Positions 23,984 through 32,286 of a stretch of 50,861 bases of DNA are shown here, piece by piece. The DNA comes from a bacterium (lineage in GTDB: Bacteria; Acidobacteriota; Polarisedimenticolia; Polarisedimenticolales; Polarisedimenticolaceae). The DNA lies in NCBI GenBank assembly GCA_024226515.1, contig JAAELQ010000186.1, positions 1 through 50,861 of the forward strand, in the 5' to 3' direction. The notes under the pieces were generated by a model that worked only from the letters and a program-made list of their open reading frames with translations, had not been told where the DNA came from and searched no databases. Every line of letters begins with the position of its first letter. The stretch's first letter is position 1. Made by a program: the position numbers and the translations under genes.

Positions 23984-25954
23984 TTAGCTCAGCTTCACGA
24001 TCTTCGGAGTGACGAAGATCAGCAACTCGAGATTATCACGCGTGGTCGACTGGCTGCGGAACAGCCAACCGAAGAGCGGGAGCTTGCGGAACCAGGGAAC
24101 ACCGATCTCGCTGTCGCCCTCGGTCACGGAGAAGATACCGCCGATCACCGTGGTACCGCCATCGTTGATCAACACCTTCGTCTGCGCGCGCTGCGTGCGG
24201 ATCGAAGGAATGTCGGCCGCGGTGCTGTTGAAGTCCGGCGAGTTGTTCTCGACGACGATGTCGAGAATGATCGTCCCCTCGGCAGTGATCTGCGGCGTCA
24301 CGATCAGTCGCAGCGAGGCGGAGACGAACTCGACGTCGATCTCGGTCGCCGTGGTGTTGACGATCGGGATGCGAACGCCCTGCTCGATCTCGGCGCGCTC
24401 GTTGTTCTGAGTCGCGATACGCGGAGACGAGAGGATACGGCTCTTGCCCTGCTCTTCCTGCGCGTTGAGCGCCAGATCGAGGGTGAACGAGTCGATTACG
24501 TTGCCGAAGGAGAACGCGAGCTGACTCGCCTCCTGCCCGGGCAGGTTCAGGCCGTACTCGACAGAGGCGTTGTGCGGGAAGCCCAGACCGGTCGCGGTGC
24601 CGGTCGAGGCGTCGGCCTTGGCCGTGAAGCCCCAGTTCACGCCCAGGTCCTGCGAGAACTTCCGCGACGTCTCGACGATGCGGGCCTCGATCATCACCTG
24701 CGGGGTCTCGGCGTCGAGCACCGAGATCAGCGCGTCGAGCGGCTCGACCCGCTTCGGGATGTCGCTGATGATCAGCGTGTTCGTGCGGACGTCGACGATG
24801 ACCTTGCCGCGCGGCGAGAGGATTCCGCCCTCGCGCACGACGCGCTCGACGTCTTCCGCCTTGGCGTAGGACAGCGTGCGGGTCAGCGTGACCGGGTCGA
24901 CCTCGAGGTCCTCGGCTTCCTGCAACTGCTTCCGCGCGGCGGCCTCTCGGGCCAGCTTCTGCGTGGTAGCGATGCGCAGGACGTTGTTCTCGAGCACCTT
25001 GTCGAGGCCGTTGTTCTTCAGGATCAGGTCCAGCGCCTGATCCCACGGCACCTGGTCCAGCACGATGGTCACCGTGCCGGTCACCTCGGGGTCGAGGACA
25101 AAGTTCAGGCCCGAGATCTCGTGGAAGAAGCGGAACACCTGCTTGAGGTCCGCGTCCACCAGGTTCAGCGAGATCCGCTTGCCGGTGTAGGAGTGCCCAC
25201 CACCGCTGATCTGCTGCGTCTCGAACGACGCCGGGATGGCCGGGTCGGCGCTGCCGTGCTCGGAGGCGAGCGGCGCGGCGCCGAACAGGTGGTCGATGGC
25301 GTCCTGCTCGACCGAGCGACCGGAGGCGCGGGTGCGCTCCGGGTCGACCGGCAGCGGCTCGGTCTCGAGATAGGTAGCGCTGACCGCGTCGTCCGCGCTG
25401 CCGGCACCTTCCTCGTCGAGGAGGGCGGCCGAGCGGGCGCGCAGGTCGTTCAGCACGTTCTCGAGCGAATCGTCTTCGGAAACGGCGACGGCGGGAGCCG
25501 CGGCCGCGCGTTCGGCCGGGCCGAAGGCGACACGCAGCGAATCACCGGTACGCTCGACGTCGTAGGCCAGCGGGCCCTCGAGGTCGAACACGACCCGGGT
25601 CACCGGAACCGGCTCGCTGACATGCTGGGCCGCGCGGACCCGGAGCACGCCGTCGCGTTCGATCGGGAACCGGTACTGACCCAGGCGACTCACCACGCCC
25701 TGGAGGTCGAGGACCAACCGATCGGGGTTCTCCACCAGGAAGGCCTCGAACTCTGCGGGCGATCCCAGATCGAGTTGCACGACCGGGCCGCTCGCGGAGT
25801 CGTCGTCCACCCGCACGGCGGTCAAGTTCGCTACCGGGCCGTCCGTGATCGCCGCGTCCACCTGTGTAGACCGATCCACCTCGGCCCACGGCGCGGCGAC
25901 GGTGAGCGCGAACGCCAACACCGCCCCTAGCGTCAACTTCCACTGCTTACTCAT
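23984..25954 (-). CDS. pilQ: Type IV pilus secretin PilQ
   Basis: The 656-aa outer-membrane secretin has a signal peptide (LTLGAVLAFALTVAAPWA), an AMIN-like domain (about residues 40-145), an unstructured acidic linker (150-240), an STN/N0 domain (ISLNLVDADLKQVFRFFHEI and VTIVLDQVPWDQALDLILKN), a KH-like N1 domain (VDVRTNTLIISDIPKRVEPL) and a C-terminal secretin domain (QVMIEARIVETSRKFSQDLG, SRILSSPRIATQNNERAEI, DGGTTVIGGIF). It forms the gated outer-membrane pore for the pilus. The start overlaps the pilP stop by 8 nt. Only one AMIN domain is visible. Confidence 0.95.
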   Translation of the reverse strand: MSKQWKLTLGAVLAFALTVAAPWAEVDRSTQVDAAITDGPVANLTAVRVDDDSASGPVVQLDLGSPAEFEAFLVENPDRLVLDLQGVVSRLGQYRFPIERDGVLRVRAAQHVSEPVPVTRVVFDLEGPLAYDVERTGDSLRVAFGPAERAAAAPAVAVSEDDSLENVLNDLRARSAALLDEEGAGSADDAVSATYLETEPLPVDPERTRASGRSVEQDAIDHLFGAAPLASEHGSADPAIPASFETQQISGGGHSYTGKRISLNLVDADLKQVFRFFHEISGLNFVLDPEVTGTVTIVLDQVPWDQALDLILKNNGLDKVLENNVLRIATTQKLAREAAARKQLQEAEDLEVDPVTLTRTLSYAKAEDVERVVREGGILSPRGKVIVDVRTNTLIISDIPKRVEPLDALISVLDAETPQVMIEARIVETSRKFSQDLGVNWGFTAKADASTGTATGLGFPHNASVEYGLNLPGQEASQLAFSFGNVIDSFTLDLALNAQEEQGKSRILSSPRIATQNNERAEIEQGVRIPIVNTTATEIDVEFVSASLRLIVTPQITAEGTIILDIVVENNSPDFNSTAADIPSIRTQRAQTKVLINDGGTTVIGGIFSVTEGDSEIGVPWFRKLPLFGWLFRSQSTTRDNLELLIFVTPKIVKLS

Positions 25955-26483
25955 CTGCGCTCTCCTCGACCGGTACCAGTCGCTTCACCACATCTCGGTA
26001 GGGTTTGATCCGTCGCGGATCGTCAACCTGCTGTCTGAATGTCACGGCGCCCAGGCGGGGGTCGACCGCGATCACGGTACCATCATAAACGGCGTCGCCA
26101 ACACGGAGAAAGTACCCCTTGTTGTCCGAACCGATGACCATAGCAACATCGCCGTCGCGGGTGTCCTGCACGACACCGGCGAGATCGATCTCGTTGATCA
26201 GCATCCCTTCGACGCCCTTGGGCCGCTTGCCCTTTGCGCCGGGCATCGTCTCGAACAGCGACTGAAACGGGTCGCGACGTCCGGCCGGCTCGTACGCGAA
26301 GCGTTGTCCGCGGGCCAGCTGCTCCTGCTCGCGCAGGATCGTCTCGACCGCCGCTTCACCTTCGGTCTGGGGCTCCGGCTCCTCGTCGCTCTGGATGCTC
26401 GCCGGGAACGCCGGCGCGGACGCCGCCACGACGAGGCTCAGCGCAGCGAGCGCCACGAACCAACTCCACTTCTGCCGACTCAC
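25947..26483 (-). CDS. pilP: Pilus assembly protein PilP
   Basis: This 178-aa periplasmic protein has a signal-like N-terminus (FVALAALSLVVAASAPAFPA) without an obvious lipobox, so it may be anchored or secreted and not lipidated as in Pseudomonas. The PilP hallmark GRRDPFQSLF appears near residue 69. It is followed by a small beta domain (GMLINEIDLAGVVQDT, AMVIGSDNKGYFLRVGDAVY). PilP links the PilNO inner-membrane complex to PilQ. Its ATG overlaps the pilO stop (ATGA). Identification is firm from the motif and position. Confidence 0.9.
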   Translation of the reverse strand: MSRQKWSWFVALAALSLVVAASAPAFPASIQSDEEPEPQTEGEAAVETILREQEQLARGQRFAYEPAGRRDPFQSLFETMPGAKGKRPKGVEGMLINEIDLAGVVQDTRDGDVAMVIGSDNKGYFLRVGDAVYDGTVIAVDPRLGAVTFRQQVDDPRRIKPYRDVVKRLVPVEESADE

Positions 26484-27052
26484 TGCGTCACCCCGCTCAC
26501 CCCGCCCTCGTCGTAGACGAAGGTCGTGGCCGTAAACGTCGCTCCGATCGTCTTGTCGGCCTCCTGCACGCGAGTGATGCGCAGGTTGTCGACGTTGATG
26601 ATCCGAGAGTACTTGCTGACGCGATCGAGGAACATGCCCAGGTCGTGATAACGGGCGACGACCTGCATGTCGATCGGGAACTCACGGTAGAACTCGACCG
26701 GGCGCTCGTTGCCGGGCGCAAAGGACTTGAGATCGAGATTCGACTGGTCGCTGAGGTTCTTGATCCACGTGAGCAGATCGCCGGTCTCGCGACCGGTCGG
26801 CAGGATCTGCTGGATATCGCCCAGCTTCTGCTCGAGGCTCGCGATCTCGCGCTCGAACTCGGGCAGCCGCTGCTCGATCGCGCGACCCTCGAGGATCTGT
26901 CGATCTTTCTCGGCGTACTCGTCCTTCATCGTCTGGATGTCGGTCTTCATCTGCCCCAGGTCGGGCATGATGAAGTACGCACAGCCGACGATGGCCACCG
27001 CGATGGCGGCGAAGAGCGCGACCTGTCCTGTAAACGGAATTTTTTCAAGCAT
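26480..27052 (-). CDS. pilO: Pilus assembly protein PilO
   Basis: The 190-aa bitopic protein has one membrane helix (VALFAAIAVAIVGCAYFIM, residues ~11-29), a coiled coil (about 35-80, with FEREIASLEQKLGDIQQILP) and a C-terminal ferredoxin-like domain (EFYREFPIDMQVVARYHDLG and FLDRVSKYSRIINVDNLRIT), the standard PilO layout. It heterodimerises with PilN in the inner-membrane alignment complex. It follows pilN by 23 nt and overlaps pilP. Confidence 0.92.
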   Translation of the reverse strand: MLEKIPFTGQVALFAAIAVAIVGCAYFIMPDLGQMKTDIQTMKDEYAEKDRQILEGRAIEQRLPEFEREIASLEQKLGDIQQILPTGRETGDLLTWIKNLSDQSNLDLKSFAPGNERPVEFYREFPIDMQVVARYHDLGMFLDRVSKYSRIINVDNLRITRVQEADKTIGATFTATTFVYDEGGVSGVTQ

Positions 27053-27075
27053 CGTCTAAGCTCCCTGCGCCACCA

Positions 27076-27678
27076 TTAGCCTTGCTGATCCTGGGCTTCG
27101 CCCTCTTCTCCCTCGACCCCGCCGAAGCGACAGGTAAGGGAGAACGCCACACCTTCGCGGACCTCGTAGGTCCGGCCGAGCGTCACGTTCACGAAGTGAC
27201 CGGAGTCTTGCAGGTTGCGATAGAACCGCGACACCGCGTTGTAGTTCGTGGCCTTGCCACCGAGATTGATCTGGTTCTGCGACGCGGTCATCGACTCGAG
27301 CCACAGGAGCTCGGGCAGGTTCTTGCTGACCTGATCCAGGATGTGGACCGGGACGCTCTGCCGTTTCTTCAGCTCGGTGATGAGCTCGATCTTGCGCGCC
27401 AGCAGTTCCTTCTTCGCCTTGTAGGCGTCGCCCTTGGCGCGGATCTCCTTCAGCCGCTCCAGCTCCACGTTGGCCCGATCGATCTCGACCTGCAAATCGG
27501 ACTTCTCGTCGGCGAGGTTCCACCACCAGACGCCGGAGATCGCCACGCCCACGGCGAGCAACGCCACGAGGACGAGAGTCTGGCCGCCCGACTGGGAGGA
27601 GGCCGTCGTCACGCCGGGGGCGGCTGCTGCGCGAGACTTGGTCGCCTTTTTCTCGGCGATCAGGTTGATCTTGATCAT
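27076..27678 (-). CDS. pilN: Pilus assembly protein PilN
   Basis: This 200-aa protein starts MIKINLIAEKK, matching the conserved cytoplasmic INLLP-type PilN peptide that binds PilM (here INLIAE). An Ala/Ser linker precedes one membrane helix (TLVLVALLAVGVAISGVWWW), a coiled coil (DLQVEIDRANVELERLKEI) and a periplasmic ferredoxin-like domain (LPELLWLESMTASQNQINLG). The acidic Gln-rich tail (EGEEGEAQDQQG) is unusual. It lies 4 nt after pilM. Confidence 0.93.
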   Translation of the reverse strand: MIKINLIAEKKATKSRAAAAPGVTTASSQSGGQTLVLVALLAVGVAISGVWWWNLADEKSDLQVEIDRANVELERLKEIRAKGDAYKAKKELLARKIELITELKKRQSVPVHILDQVSKNLPELLWLESMTASQNQINLGGKATNYNAVSRFYRNLQDSGHFVNVTLGRTYEVREGVAFSLTCRFGGVEGEEGEAQDQQG

Positions 27679-27682
27679 CGCG

Positions 27683-28753
27683 TCAGTCCCCCATCTTGCG
27701 CAGCGCGAGGCCGACGGCGACGGTGGCCGTGGGCATCATCTCGTTGATCAGCTCGGGACTCGCGTCCTTGCTGCCCGGTGGAATCTTGCGGAACGGGTTG
27801 AGCAGCTCGACCTGCGTGTTCAGACGTTCACCGAGGGATTCCTTCATGTGAACGACCTGGACGGTGCCGCCGGTCAGGTACAGTCGCTCGAGAGGCTGAT
27901 CGGTGGCCGAGATCTGCTTGAAGAAGTCGAGCGTCTTCTGGATCTCGGTGCCGATGTCCTCGTTGACCGCGCTGATGATCGGCTGGGCCTTCTCGTATGG
28001 AATGCCCTCGATCTCCTCTCCGCGCTTGAGCTGTTCGGCCTGCTCGGCGGAGAGGTTGAGCTCTTTCTGAATCGTGTCGGTGTACTGGTTGCCGCCGATG
28101 TTGATATCGCGCCAGTAGACCGAGGTGCCGCCGTGCAGCACCGAGATGGTCGAGACCGCCGAGCCGATGTCGACGAGCGCGATAACCTGGTTCGGCTCGA
28201 ACTCGTAGTTGGCTTCGAAGCAGTTCTGGATCGCGAAGGCGGCGATGTCGACGGCCGTGGCATGTAGCCCCGCGTCGCCCACGACGCCGACGTAGTCGTT
28301 GATCTTGTCCTTCTTCGCCGCGGCGAGCAGGATGTCCATCTGCCCGTCGCCGGCCAGGCTCGAGCCTTCGAGAATCTGGTAATCCAGGTTCACGTCGTCG
28401 ATCTCGAACGGGATGTACTGCTCGGCCTCCCAGTGGATCGACTCGTCCAGCTCCGCCTCGCTCATGATCGGCAGGCTTATGCGCTTGACGATGACGTGGT
28501 GGCCGCACAGGGCGGTCGCCACGGGTTTGGAGCTCTTGATCCGCAGTCGGTTCATGAGCCGTGTGATCGTCTCGGAGACCAGCTGGGAGTCCATGATCTG
28601 GCCGTCCACGATCGCCTCCGAGGACAGTGGTTCCCAGCCGAGCTTGAGCAGGCGAAAGCCCTTGCCCTTGCCCAGTTCCTTGAGCTCGACGATCTTGACC
28701 GAGCTGTCCCCGATATCCAGGCCGACCAGAGTCTTGCTGCGTCCGAACAGCAT
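27683..28753 (-). CDS. pilM: Pilus assembly protein PilM (actin-like)
   Basis: The 356-aa actin-fold cytoplasmic protein contains VGLDIGDSSVKIVELK (phosphate-1 loop), KRISLPIMSEAELDESIHWE, VALVDIGSAVSTISVLHGG (phosphate-2 loop) and ERLYLTGGTVQVVHMKESLG (adenosine region), all typical of PilM. It binds the N-terminal peptide of PilN and connects the motor platform to the alignment complex. Two consecutive ATGs (28756 and 28753) are possible; 28753 has the better spacing to AGAGGG. It is the first gene of pilM-N-O-P-Q. Confidence 0.94.
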   Translation of the reverse strand: MLFGRSKTLVGLDIGDSSVKIVELKELGKGKGFRLLKLGWEPLSSEAIVDGQIMDSQLVSETITRLMNRLRIKSSKPVATALCGHHVIVKRISLPIMSEAELDESIHWEAEQYIPFEIDDVNLDYQILEGSSLAGDGQMDILLAAAKKDKINDYVGVVGDAGLHATAVDIAAFAIQNCFEANYEFEPNQVIALVDIGSAVSTISVLHGGTSVYWRDINIGGNQYTDTIQKELNLSAEQAEQLKRGEEIEGIPYEKAQPIISAVNEDIGTEIQKTLDFFKQISATDQPLERLYLTGGTVQVVHMKESLGERLNTQVELLNPFRKIPPGSKDASPELINEMMPTATVAVGLALRKMGD

Positions 28754-29058
28754 CATTCGCCCTCTAAAGTTGTGGTGCGTGTGGGAAATAGGCCCGCGCG
28801 TACCGAAATCCAACGTAGGTCATCCGTTTCAAACAAGTCAAGCAAAAACAACTAACGCTCCTGCGGGCAACCACTTGGGGCCCCCGGCAGTCATCTTCAG
28901 GCTTGCGAATAGGCGTCTCGCCCACCCGCTCCTGCATTTCTCCTTCAAACGCATCCATGCGAGGGACCAAATATAAATATCTGGACCGCAATGGCAACCA
29001 TGGCGAGGAAATGCCGAAAATGCCGACTGACAGCGTTGCCTCGAGCCGCAGGCCCGGC
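28754..29058 (-). promoter_or_regulatory. Intergenic region upstream of pilM with two promoter candidates
   Basis: This 305-nt gap is more AT-rich than its surroundings. On the minus strand TTGCCA (28992-28997) with 16-nt spacing to TATATT (28970-28975) is the best promoter candidate. A second is TTGACT (28836-28841) with 18 nt to TACGTT (28812-28817). A 64-codon open frame on the minus strand (28764-28958) runs through the region, but it has no Shine-Dalgarno or recognisable similarity. A GC-rich inverted repeat just after the glycosyltransferase stop (29050-29072) may end the upstream operon. Confidence 0.45.
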
Positions 29059-30291
29059 CTAGCCGGCCGGGGCTTTTCCCGCGAGGAGCCGATCGTACGT
29101 CGCGAGGTAGGCTCGCCCCGCGGCCTCGTTCGAGAAGCGCTCCAGCGCCCGGCGGAATCCCGCCTCGCCGAGGCGCGAAGCGAGCGCCGGTGCCGCGATC
29201 AGCTGCTCCATTCGGCGCGCCAGACCGGCGGCGTCACCGCAGGGCGCCAGGAAGCCGGTCTCCCCCTCGATCACCGAGGTACGCGGGCCGCCGCAATCGG
29301 TGCTGACGACCGGGATTCCGCTGGCCATGGCCTCGAGGATGGAGATCCCGAGCCCCTCCTGGTCGGAGGTCAGGACGAACATCGCCGCATTCCGGTACAG
29401 GGCCGCGAGCTTGTCGGTCTCGAGCCGGAGATGAAATCGGATATGCGTGCGGATGCCGAGGCTCTGCGCCAGCTCCCAGTCCCGGTCGGAGGGAGCGGAG
29501 CTGCCGGCCAGCACCAGGTCGGGGGCGTCGGCCCGACGTTCGCGGAGTCGGTGGTAGGCCTCGAACAGCACGGAGACACGCTTGCGCGGGTCCGCGAAGC
29601 GCGCGACCGACAGGATGTACGCTGCTCCGGGTTCCTCGGACCGCGGTCGGAAGCGTTGCGTGTCCACGCCCTGCGGGGCGAGGACCACCCTGCTCGGTTC
29701 CACGCGACGTCGGACCCTCGCGACCATCTCCTCGGTCAGAGCGAAGACAGCGTCGGCCTCGTCGAGCGCCGAACGATCGAGCCGCGCCGTGACGCGAGCC
29801 ATCCACCTGCGCCACGTGGCCCGTGGGCCGCTCGAGTCGTCGAGCGTCCGCCTGCGTTCGTCGGATGCGAACGCCGCGACCTGGACCGCAACGGGACGCC
29901 CTACACCGAGCGCGACCCGGGCCCAGCTCGGCGAGCCTGCGATGACCTGAATCACGTCGCATTCCCGCAAGAAACGAGTCAGCGCGGCTCGCGGGCGGTA
30001 GCGCTGGAACTCGAACTCCGCCAGGAACGCTCCGAAGTGCTCCACGGGATGTCCACGCCAGACCTCGGACCGGACGCGCACCCCGCCCGCCCAGGTCGAG
30101 GGCTCGCGCAGGAGAACGCTCGCGCGATCGTCGGCCGAGTAGGCCAGCGAGGCGATGCGTAGCTCGAACCTCCCGGACTGCTCGACACACTGCCGCAGGA
30201 ACTGCGCCGTGGATTCGATGCCCCCGCCGTGGGGCGTCAGGAAAGGCACGACCAGGCCCAGGCGTGGCCGAGCTCGATCTGCACGTTCCAC
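29059..30291 (-). CDS. Family 4 glycosyltransferase
   Basis: The 410-aa GT-B enzyme has LGLVVPFLTPHGGGIESTAQ (N-terminal GGxE-like acceptor loop), VFALTEEMVARVRRRV, VVLAPQGVDTQRFRPR, YILSVARFADPRKRVSVLFE and the E-x7-E motif in LTSDQEGLGISILEAMASGI, followed by VVSTDCGGPRTSVIEGETGF. It is a retaining GT of unknown donor. The start is uncertain: GTG at 30291 lies 11 nt after the stop of the NDP-sugar dehydrogenase, whereas the longer frame to 30381 would overlap that gene by 80 nt with low-complexity sequence. It ends the minus arm of the sugar/cyclitol locus. Confidence 0.85.
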   Translation of the reverse strand: MERADRARPRLGLVVPFLTPHGGGIESTAQFLRQCVEQSGRFELRIASLAYSADDRASVLLREPSTWAGGVRVRSEVWRGHPVEHFGAFLAEFEFQRYRPRAALTRFLRECDVIQVIAGSPSWARVALGVGRPVAVQVAAFASDERRRTLDDSSGPRATWRRWMARVTARLDRSALDEADAVFALTEEMVARVRRRVEPSRVVLAPQGVDTQRFRPRSEEPGAAYILSVARFADPRKRVSVLFEAYHRLRERRADAPDLVLAGSSAPSDRDWELAQSLGIRTHIRFHLRLETDKLAALYRNAAMFVLTSDQEGLGISILEAMASGIPVVSTDCGGPRTSVIEGETGFLAPCGDAAGLARRMEQLIAAPALASRLGEAGFRRALERFSNEAAGRAYLATYDRLLAGKAPAG

Positions 30292-30301
30292 CGCAGGCGA
30301 C

Positions 30302-31555
30302 TCAGAGAAGGAGGCGATCGTCCCCTCCGACACCGCTGAAGTCACCGCCGCCGGCGTCGAGCACCACGGCGGAAGCCTCACGCAGGCGCGCCGGCTCGAC
30401 CTGCGCGTCGCCGGCGAGCAGGATCGCGGCCGCGATGGCTCCCGATCGCAGGTCGCCGTTCTGCATCCGCCGCACCGGCTCTCCGTCGACCTCGAACGAG
30501 TTCACCTGCGAATCGAGGAAACACACCTCGGCCCCCCGAGCGCGCAGCACACGCGCGACGGCCCGCGCGGGGGTCTTCGTCGTATCGGGATGACCGATCT
30601 TGAACCCGACGCCGACCAGCAGCACGGTGGACCCCTCCAGCCGCACGCCGGCGTCCCGCAGCGCGGAGTCCAGGCGGTCGACGACGTAACCCGGCATCGC
30701 TGCCGTCGTGCGCTCGACTCCGTCGAGAACCGGTGGCACGAACCCCGCGTCGTGGGCGAAGGTCCGCAGGATCCGCAGGTCGTTCGGCAGGCAGTGGCCG
30801 CCGACGCCGGGGCCCGGATGAAACGCGCGGTAGCCGAACGGCTTCGTCGCCGCGGCTTCACAGACCTCCGCTCCCGAGAGGCCCAGCTCGTGCGCCAGGC
30901 GCGTGATCTCGCCGGCGAGGGCAACTCCCGTCGAGATGAAGACGTTCTCCAGCAACTTGCTGAGCTCGGAGACCTCGGGCGAGGAGACCGGAACCACCTG
31001 CTTGCAGACGGACGCCAGCATGCGCTCGGCCACGCGAGCCGAGGCCGGATCGATCCCTCCCACCAGATGGGGCGTGTCGCGGAACACGCGCCAGTCGTGC
31101 CCCGCCGAGAGTCGCTCCGGCGAGTGGGCAACGAACGTCGTCGATGCCTCGCCGATCCCGAGGGACTCGGCCGCGAATCGGCGCGTCGTCCCCGGCGGCA
31201 GCGTGCTCTCGACGAGGATCAACTTGCCGTCGACACCGTGGGCGCGCAGCGTCTGCGCCGCGCTGTTCAGCGGCTCCAGGTCGATCTCGCCGCCGTCGCC
31301 GACGATGGCGCGAACCGCCACGAACACGACCCGCGCGTCGCCGATCACGCTCGCATCGGTGTCGACCGTCGCCCGATCGGAGGCGCGAGCCACCGCCGCG
31401 GGATCGCGATCGTAGCCCCGCACGGAGAAGCCGGACTGCATCAGCGCGTCGACCAGCGTCGATCCGATGAACCCGAGCCCGATCACCCCGCACGCGACGC
31501 TGCGCGACTCGATCTCGCGAATCAACGTCCGCTCCGCCGTATCGCGCGGACTCAC
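30302..31555 (-). CDS. UDP-sugar (glucose/ManNAc-type) dehydrogenase
   Basis: This 417-aa NAD-dependent four-electron dehydrogenase has the Rossmann motif VIGLGFIGSTLVDALM (about residues 24-39), LVESTLPPGTTRRFAAE, VAHSPERLSAG, ELSKLLENVFIST and the active-site Cys255 in GPGVGGHCLPND. The C-terminal NDP-binding domain includes VLLVGVGFKIGHPDTTKTPA. The family oxidises the C6 hydroxymethyl of UDP-hexoses to carboxylate (UDP-glucuronate or UDP-ManNAc/GlcNAc-uronate). The PERLSAG sequence and the short form resemble the WecC/WbpA branch, but the substrate is open. The GTG start overlaps the nucleotidyltransferase stop (GTGA). In this locus a cyclitol nucleotide could also be a substrate. Confidence 0.87.
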   Translation of the reverse strand: MSPRDTAERTLIREIESRSVACGVIGLGFIGSTLVDALMQSGFSVRGYDRDPAAVARASDRATVDTDASVIGDARVVFVAVRAIVGDGGEIDLEPLNSAAQTLRAHGVDGKLILVESTLPPGTTRRFAAESLGIGEASTTFVAHSPERLSAGHDWRVFRDTPHLVGGIDPASARVAERMLASVCKQVVPVSSPEVSELSKLLENVFISTGVALAGEITRLAHELGLSGAEVCEAAATKPFGYRAFHPGPGVGGHCLPNDLRILRTFAHDAGFVPPVLDGVERTTAAMPGYVVDRLDSALRDAGVRLEGSTVLLVGVGFKIGHPDTTKTPARAVARVLRARGAEVCFLDSQVNSFEVDGEPVRRMQNGDLRSGAIAAAILLAGDAQVEPARLREASAVVLDAGGGDFSGVGGDDRLLL

Positions 31556-32286
31556 GAGCGGCCCTCGATCGGTGCAACGGCGGCGCACGCCTCGTCCAGC
31601 TCCTGCGGGGAGTTGACGTCGATCCAGAAGCTGCCGTGCGTCCAGTGCGTCACCGAGAGGCCGGCCCGGATCGCCGCACGCGCCACGTCCGACAGGCCCA
31701 CCGCGCCACCGCCGGGTATCAGTTCGAGCACGCGAGGTTCGAGCGCGCAGATGCCGCTGCAGATCAGGAACTCCTTCAGCGGCTTCTCCCGGTAGTCGAG
31801 GACGCGATGCTCGTCGACGACCAGCTCGCCCAGCCGCACCCTGTGCGATTCGTGATGGCTCGCCAGGGTGAGGTCGCATCCACGTCGACCGTGCAGCTCG
31901 AGCAACTCGCCGAAGTCGAGATCCGTGACGAGATCGGCAAACGCCATGACGACGGTTCGCCCGTCGCGCGGGAGGTCCGCCAGCGCACCGCAGTTGCCGC
32001 GCACGGCCGTCTCGCGCAGGAACTCGAGCTGGAGGTCCTCGGGAAGATCCGACAGATCGTCGAGATGCCGCTCGACGCGCTCCGCCTGATGGCCGGTGAC
32101 GACGGTCACGTGTCGAAAGCCGCACGCGACGAACTGCCGCAGGAGACGCTCGACCATCGGCACGCCACCGACCGGCGTCAGCGGCTTCGGTGGCGAATCG
32201 GGCGGCGAGTCGGGCCCCGCGCGCAACCGCTCTCCCCTGCCTCCCGCCTGCAACACGGCGCGTGCCGACTGGGACGACGCGCCCAT
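31552..32286 (-). CDS. Sugar-phosphate nucleotidyltransferase
   Basis: The 244-aa protein has the nucleotidyltransferase signature AVLQAGGRGERLRAGPDSPP then PKPLTPVGGVPMVERLLRQF, and VVMAFADLVTDLDFGELLEL in place of the usual NGD loop. SLHHESHRVR-like and LDYREKPLKEFLICSGICAL segments follow. It forms an NDP-sugar or NDP-cyclitol from a 1-phosphate. AGG-GERL and KPL fit the RmlA/GMP-type family. The TGATG junction couples it to the upstream GT4. The length is that of short mannose-1-phosphate guanylyltransferase-like enzymes. ValB, which activates valienol-1-phosphate, belongs to the same superfamily; that parallel is an inference. Confidence 0.87.
   Translation of the reverse strand: MGASSQSARAVLQAGGRGERLRAGPDSPPDSPPKPLTPVGGVPMVERLLRQFVACGFRHVTVVTGHQAERVERHLDDLSDLPEDLQLEFLRETAVRGNCGALADLPRDGRTVVMAFADLVTDLDFGELLELHGRRGCDLTLASHHESHRVRLGELVVDEHRVLDYREKPLKEFLICSGICALEPRVLELIPGGGAVGLSDVARAAIRAGLSVTHWTHGSFWIDVNSPQELDEACAAVAPIEGRS

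Noticed and set aside
23849..25930. Plus-strand open frame (693 codons) over pilQ
   Set aside because: Antisense shadow of the secretin gene with no domain or promoter.
28764..28958. 64-codon minus-strand frame starting MDAFEGEMQERV upstream of pilM
   Set aside because: No Shine-Dalgarno, no similarity, and its second half overlaps a promoter candidate. It is kept as part of the intergenic region.
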